DNA of 64,000 bases from CAYYYJ01 sp964631205 (GTDB lineage Archaea > Aenigmatarchaeota > Aenigmatarchaeia > QMZP01 > JACQNV01): NCBI GenBank assembly GCA_964631205.1, contig CAZVWU010000002.1:69682-133681 (forward strand), given 5' to 3'. Below the pieces are notes generated by a model. It saw only the letters and a program-made list of their open reading frames with translations. It had not been told where the DNA came from and did no database searches. Positions 61,671 through 64,000 of the stretch are shown here, one piece after another; position 1 is the first letter of the stretch, and every line of letters starts with the position of its first letter. A program made the translations under genes and the position numbers.

Positions 61671-62036
61671 GTGCAGTGCATAGCCCACTTTTTGTACATG
61701 CTAGCCTTTTCCGGCAGATGTCTTATGTGCTTTTTGCATGTTGGTAGATTTGTCTTAGCCCTGTAACCAGGTTGCACGCCACACGCTGATATATTTCACT
61801 TACAATTGCTTTCGAAGTTCTGCATTTCTGCATCATGACTCAAGCAGTATAATCTTTTCTGCTACCAGCGAATCTTCTCAGAGTTACGCCTCACGGCATT
61901 GTGTTGGGACTTCCCACGTGAATGGAGCTTCCTCATCTAGCCTTTTACGAGAGGCTTCCGCCTTCTGCAAAAGTCTACAGTACCCAAAAGTGTGACCTTC
62001 TGGAACTGATTTCAACGAACTACCTGCACTGCTCAC
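61671..62036 (-). ncRNA. rnpB: RNase P RNA
   Basis: No good protein fits here, but the minus strand has the RNase P RNA landmarks. The 5' and 3' ends pair as P1 (GCAGTGCA at the start, TGCACTGC at the end). GAGGAAGCUCC (61924-61934) resembles the conserved CR-I GAGGAAAGUCC, and ACAAAAAGUGGGCUA (61681-61695), just before the P1 3' strand, resembles CR-V. P4 forms from 61921-61929 (AGC-U-CCAUU) with 61682-61690 (AAGUGGGCU), leaving a single bulged U as in all known RNase P RNAs. A TATA box (62057-62068) lies about 25 nt upstream. It processes tRNA 5' ends. Confidence 0.8.
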
Positions 62037-62056
62037 TAAAAGAGTGATAGTTTGAT

Positions 62057-62068
62057 AGTTTATATTGG
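62057..62068 (-). promoter_or_regulatory. TATA box of rnpB
   Basis: CCAATATAAACT on the minus strand, centred about 26 nt before the inferred RNA 5' end at 62036. Confidence 0.5.
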
Positions 62069-62127
62069 TTTTCCATAGACACAAATATACATCTAACATC
62101 CTATCGGTGAGCAGGTACAAAGCCTTA

Positions 62128-62142
62128 TATAACAGTGTTATA
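62128..62142. repeat. 15-bp palindrome, copy 7
   Basis: Perfect dyad TATAACA-G-TGTTATA within a longer A/T palindrome (62125-62145), about 90 nt upstream of the rnpB 5' end. No ORB is near. Confidence 0.7.
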
Positions 62143-62226
62143 TAAACTAGAGTGACTGCCCGAGTATTTAATCGAACTTTTCCAAACATGAATTAAATAA
62201 AGCAGCGGCTACTTCTATTAAAAGTT

Positions 62227-62302
62227 GAAAAATTTCTTGAGCCGAAGCGAAAGAAATTCAGTTTTCTTTTAGTTCAGTTTTTCTTTGGATAGCGTTACCA
62301 GA
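62227..62302 (-). repeat. Double-hairpin repeat element, copy C (diverged)
   Basis: On the minus strand a first inverted repeat (CTTTTTCTTTCTGG ... CCAAAGAAAAA) is followed by a second (GAATTTCTTTCGCTTCGGCTC...AAGAAATTTTT). The order and the CTTCGG-centred second hairpin match copies A and B. It lies just beyond the 3' end of 23S rRNA. Confidence 0.5.
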
Positions 62303-62770
62303 AAGAAAAAGTGATGGGTGAGTTAGATTCCAATTGACAGAGAGGACTCAGTTGGGGGTTGGTGACCGTGAGCTGAATGCCTCGTTACCTCGGCACTTAC
62401 ACCCCGGTTCCATCAAACCTGTCGTCTACAGGACCCTCCTTCGCGCTCCGCTATTAGAGGATGGACGACTTGAATTATTTTTCGCAAGTCGTCGGTCTGT
62501 CGCCTAGCAGGTTGCGAAATAGTTGCCTCTTTTCAGGGACGGGTTCGCGCTTAGATGCTTTCAGCGCTAATCCGCCAATCGCGTAGCTACCCAGCAACAC
62601 AGTGATGACTGGTACACCAGAGGCGACGGTGCAGTGTTCCTTTCGTACTAATTGCACCTTCCCTTCAGGCAACTGACACCTTCAGTAGATATAGACCGTA
62701 CTGGCTCGCACCGTACTTAACCCAGCTAACGTGGCTTTTTGATGGGTGAACACCCCCACCCTTGGCTGCT

Positions 62771-62874
62771 TTCAGAACTTGTTCTTCGTGGAAGGCGTAA
62801 AAATTTCTGAACCGAAGTGAAGAAATTTTAGCCTCCTCTTTTGATTAACCTTTTCTCTTGAAGAAAAGGTTATG
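62771..62874 (-). repeat. Insertion in 23S helix 91 containing repeat copy B
   Basis: Helix 91 normally closes with a short loop (GGCCCUGCAGCAGGGGCC); here GGCTG/CAGCC flank about 100 extra bases. These contain a perfect 10-bp hairpin (62847-62871), a TTAATCAAAAGAGG spacer and a second inverted repeat (62790-62837). Together they match copy A at 35707-35783 almost base for base over about 80 nt. Confidence 0.75.
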
Positions 62875-62937
62875 CTGCACAGCCAGGAGAAGCCGAGCCG
62901 ACGGCGGAGAAGCAACGCGCGGGGTCAATTTGTTCCC

Positions 62938-63115
62938 ACGAGTTCTCATTTAATTTATCATCTAGAGTATAGACTACTCTAATCAAATTCCGCCATCAAA
63001 ACTGAAATAAATTGTTGCTGCAATCTTTCAGTTAATGGTCTTTCTACTAATAACCTGACACTATAAGTCCATTCAGTTAAACAGTAGTAAAAAGAAGATA
63101 AGAGAACTTGCGGCA
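62938..63115 (-). other. About 178-nt insertion in 23S helix 89
   Basis: Between GCGGGCGAAAGTTCC and GGGAACAAATTGACCCCGCG the rRNA holds about 178 AT-rich bases with no open frame. GTTCC/GGAAC and AGTTCTC/GAGAACT form a basal stem, and AGAGTA/TACTCT an inner hairpin. It could be a small intron or an expansion segment close to the peptidyl-transferase centre. Confidence 0.65.
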
Positions 63116-63342
63116 GGAACTTTCGCCCGCCACGACTCCATTACCCCCGAGATAGCTTTTCTGTTAAACCTAGCCCCCAGTAATGAGGACATAAGGGATC
63201 GCTAAGCCGCACTTTCGTGTTAGGATCTCTTACTGGCAAAGATCCTATCAAGCCTGCTTTTGCCTTTACACTCTTTTCCGGATTTCTGACCCGGATGAGC
63301 AGACCTTAGGGCGCTTTCGATGCTTTGTCGAAAGCGTACCGC

Positions 63343-63804
63343 TTGCTGGCCTAAGAAGATGATTATCGTTTCCATTCTTTTATGTTTGGAGAAAAATCAA
63401 CTTGGTATTCGGGTATACCCAATGAAATACCATATTTTGTCGCTTCTTGATATTGTTCTTTTTGAGACCTATCAATCTTGAAGACTTTATTGCGAAAGAT
63501 TATAAAATGGGTTTTATCACTTTTGAAATCAGCATACCAATTATGTTTAGAGTCCAAAGAAGTGCTTATTTCTTTCGCAGTGTCTTCAGCCTGATTTTCT
63601 GGAATTTCTACTGTATGTAAAGTCCATTGTTTTATCCAAGGTGTCTGATGCTCTACTGTGACAGGTTCTATTTTTGTTTTCAGAACCTTTGTTTTTTTAA
63701 TAACACCTTTATTTTCAAGGCTTTCTTCTATGATCACACCAATAAATTTTTCTCCCATAATACAAATAGGACTTCCATTTTAATAACTTACATCTTCTAA
63801 GACT
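63343..63804 (-). other. 462-nt gene-bearing insertion (probable intron) in the 23S P-loop
   Basis: Upstream rRNA ends TTTGGCTGGG and downstream rRNA restarts GCGGTACGC; joining them recreates the universal P-loop CTGGGGCGG exactly. The ends of the insertion pair with each other (AGAAGATG with CATCTTCT), next to GCTGG/CCAGC across the junction, giving a stem with asymmetric bulges that resembles but does not cleanly match a bulge-helix-bulge. It carries the gene at 63363-63758. Confidence 0.75.
63363..63758 (-). CDS. Uncharacterised 131-aa protein encoded inside 23S rRNA
   Basis: The ATG at 63758 lies about 24 nt after a TATA-like box (ttattaaaa, 63778-63786), so the gene may have its own leaderless promoter in the same direction as the rRNA. 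The protein starts MGEKFIGVIIEESLENK and has HQTPWIKQWTLHTVEIPE, HNWYADFKSDKTHFIIFRNKVFKI and YGISLGIPEYQVDFSP. It lacks LAGLIDADG, HNH and GIY-YIG motifs, so it is not a standard intron homing endonuclease. From memory it resembles a small uncharacterised family common in uncultivated bacteria and archaea. Function unknown. Confidence 0.8.
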   Translation of the reverse strand: MGEKFIGVIIEESLENKGVIKKTKVLKTKIEPVTVEHQTPWIKQWTLHTVEIPENQAEDTAKEISTSLDSKHNWYADFKSDKTHFIIFRNKVFKIDRSQKEQYQEATKYGISLGIPEYQVDFSPNIKEWKR

Positions 63805-64000
63805 CCCAGCCAAACTGCCCAACTAATGCTGTCCGCCTAAGCGTAAGCAGTATAGCAATAGTATGGTAGTGTTACACATACGGGGTTGAAACTGGTCTTC
63901 AGATCAGTTTCCAACTTTCCGCATTCCCCAGAACCGAAGCCCTGGGTTCGACGCTCCTACCTACTCTATGAGACCATCACTATACCACAACATCAACCTG

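Larger units (their letters stand above)
62359..64000 (-). rRNA. 23S ribosomal RNA, 3' portion, interrupted and divergent
   Basis: Conserved blocks appear in order on the minus strand: AGTTTGGCTGGG (P-loop, 63805-63816), CAGAAAAGCTA and GGTAATGGAGTCG (PTC ring), GGGTGTTCACCC (A-loop), AGCTGGGTTAAG, AGTACGAAAGGAAC (sarcin-ricin loop), CTGAAAGCATCTAAGC, and a 3' end near GGTCACCAA. The 5' end is outside the window. Three insertions break it: 63343-63804, about 62938-63115 and about 62771-62874. It also has rare substitutions at near-universal positions. Taken without the insertions the order and spacing are normal. Confidence 0.93.

Noticed and set aside
61884..62189. A 101-codon open frame on the minus strand over the rnpB region
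   Set aside because: The structural RNA signals (P1, CR-I, P4 with bulged U, CR-V) cover the same bases, and the peptide has no recognisable pattern.
62475..62672. A 65-codon open frame inside the 3' part of the 23S rRNA
   Set aside because: It lies entirely in conserved rRNA sequence, including the sarcin-ricin loop, and is a chance frame.
63343..63804. LAGLIDADG homing endonuclease in the 23S insertion
   Set aside because: The encoded protein has no LAGLIDADG, HNH or GIY-YIG motif.
1..64000. CRISPR arrays, tRNA genes, insertion sequences with transposases
   Set aside because: I looked for regularly spaced repeats, TTCGA-type T-arms with cloverleaf partners and transposase motifs on both strands and found none I could support.

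Overview
This 64 kb window is chromosomal DNA of an archaeon. Orc1/Cdc6, family-B DNA polymerase, AglB, NAC, RpoL, TFS, ribosomal L10e, Dph2, bifunctional FBP aldolase/phosphatase, class I HMG-CoA reductase, geranylgeranyl reductase, SecDF and Sec61-beta all have archaeal-type sequences. Many genes have a TATA box about 25-30 nt before the ATG and so are probably leaderless. Many small genes of no recognised family, a very divergent interrupted 23S rRNA and a bacterial-type mevalonate pathway suggest a DPANN lineage (Woesearchaeota/Pacearchaeota-like); that placement is inference. No tRNA gene was seen.

Layout: 1-3.6 kb holds an SDR, a broken Nudix gene, an IMPase-family enzyme and two unfamiliar genes. 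3.6-16.1 kb is a glycosylation island: GT2, GT4, four multi-membrane-pass (mostly GT-C-like) proteins, a methyltransferase, AglB and a GlcNAc-1-P transferase. 16.2-20.1 kb has NAC and PolB, whose C-terminus carries a zinc domain like that of the PolD large subunit. 20.7-21.05 kb and 28.29-28.5 kb are two ORB clusters; the second abuts orc1/cdc6 and is the best origin candidate. Between them lie CYTH, isopentenyl phosphate kinase, a frameshifted TctA-like permease, FBPase, a frameshifted TraB protein, TIM and an HTH regulator. 30-33.2 kb has a shrunken, apparently catalytically dead PolD small-subunit homologue, a metallophosphoesterase, an RlaP-type nucleotidyltransferase and Hjc. 33-50 kb is mostly housekeeping (ACD alpha, GGR, SecF/SecD, ThyA, Dph2, sugar nucleotidyltransferase, HMGR, RpoL, DUF99, signal peptidase, TFS, dCTP deaminase, L10e). 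50.8-61 kb has a PEP-synthase-like protein and a mevalonate cluster: MvaD, Nudix, HAD, two tandem mevalonate-kinase-like genes (one frameshifted), a TrmB regulator and phosphomevalonate kinase. 61-64 kb, on the minus strand, carries Sec61-beta, an RNase P RNA gene recognised by its P4 helix, and the 3' part of 23S rRNA.

The most unusual content is: (1) two ORB clusters interleaved with a 15-bp palindrome TATAACANTGTTATA; (2) a PolB with a DP2-like zinc tail near a dead DP1-like protein, reminiscent of eukaryotic PolB plus B-subunit; (3) a 23S rRNA interrupted in the P-loop by a 462-nt segment holding a complete gene, with further insertions in helices 89 and 91, the last being a copy of a double-hairpin repeat also found between genes; (4) five genes each broken by a single-base frameshift. 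All similarity statements come from reading the sequence and memory of the families; no database search was run.
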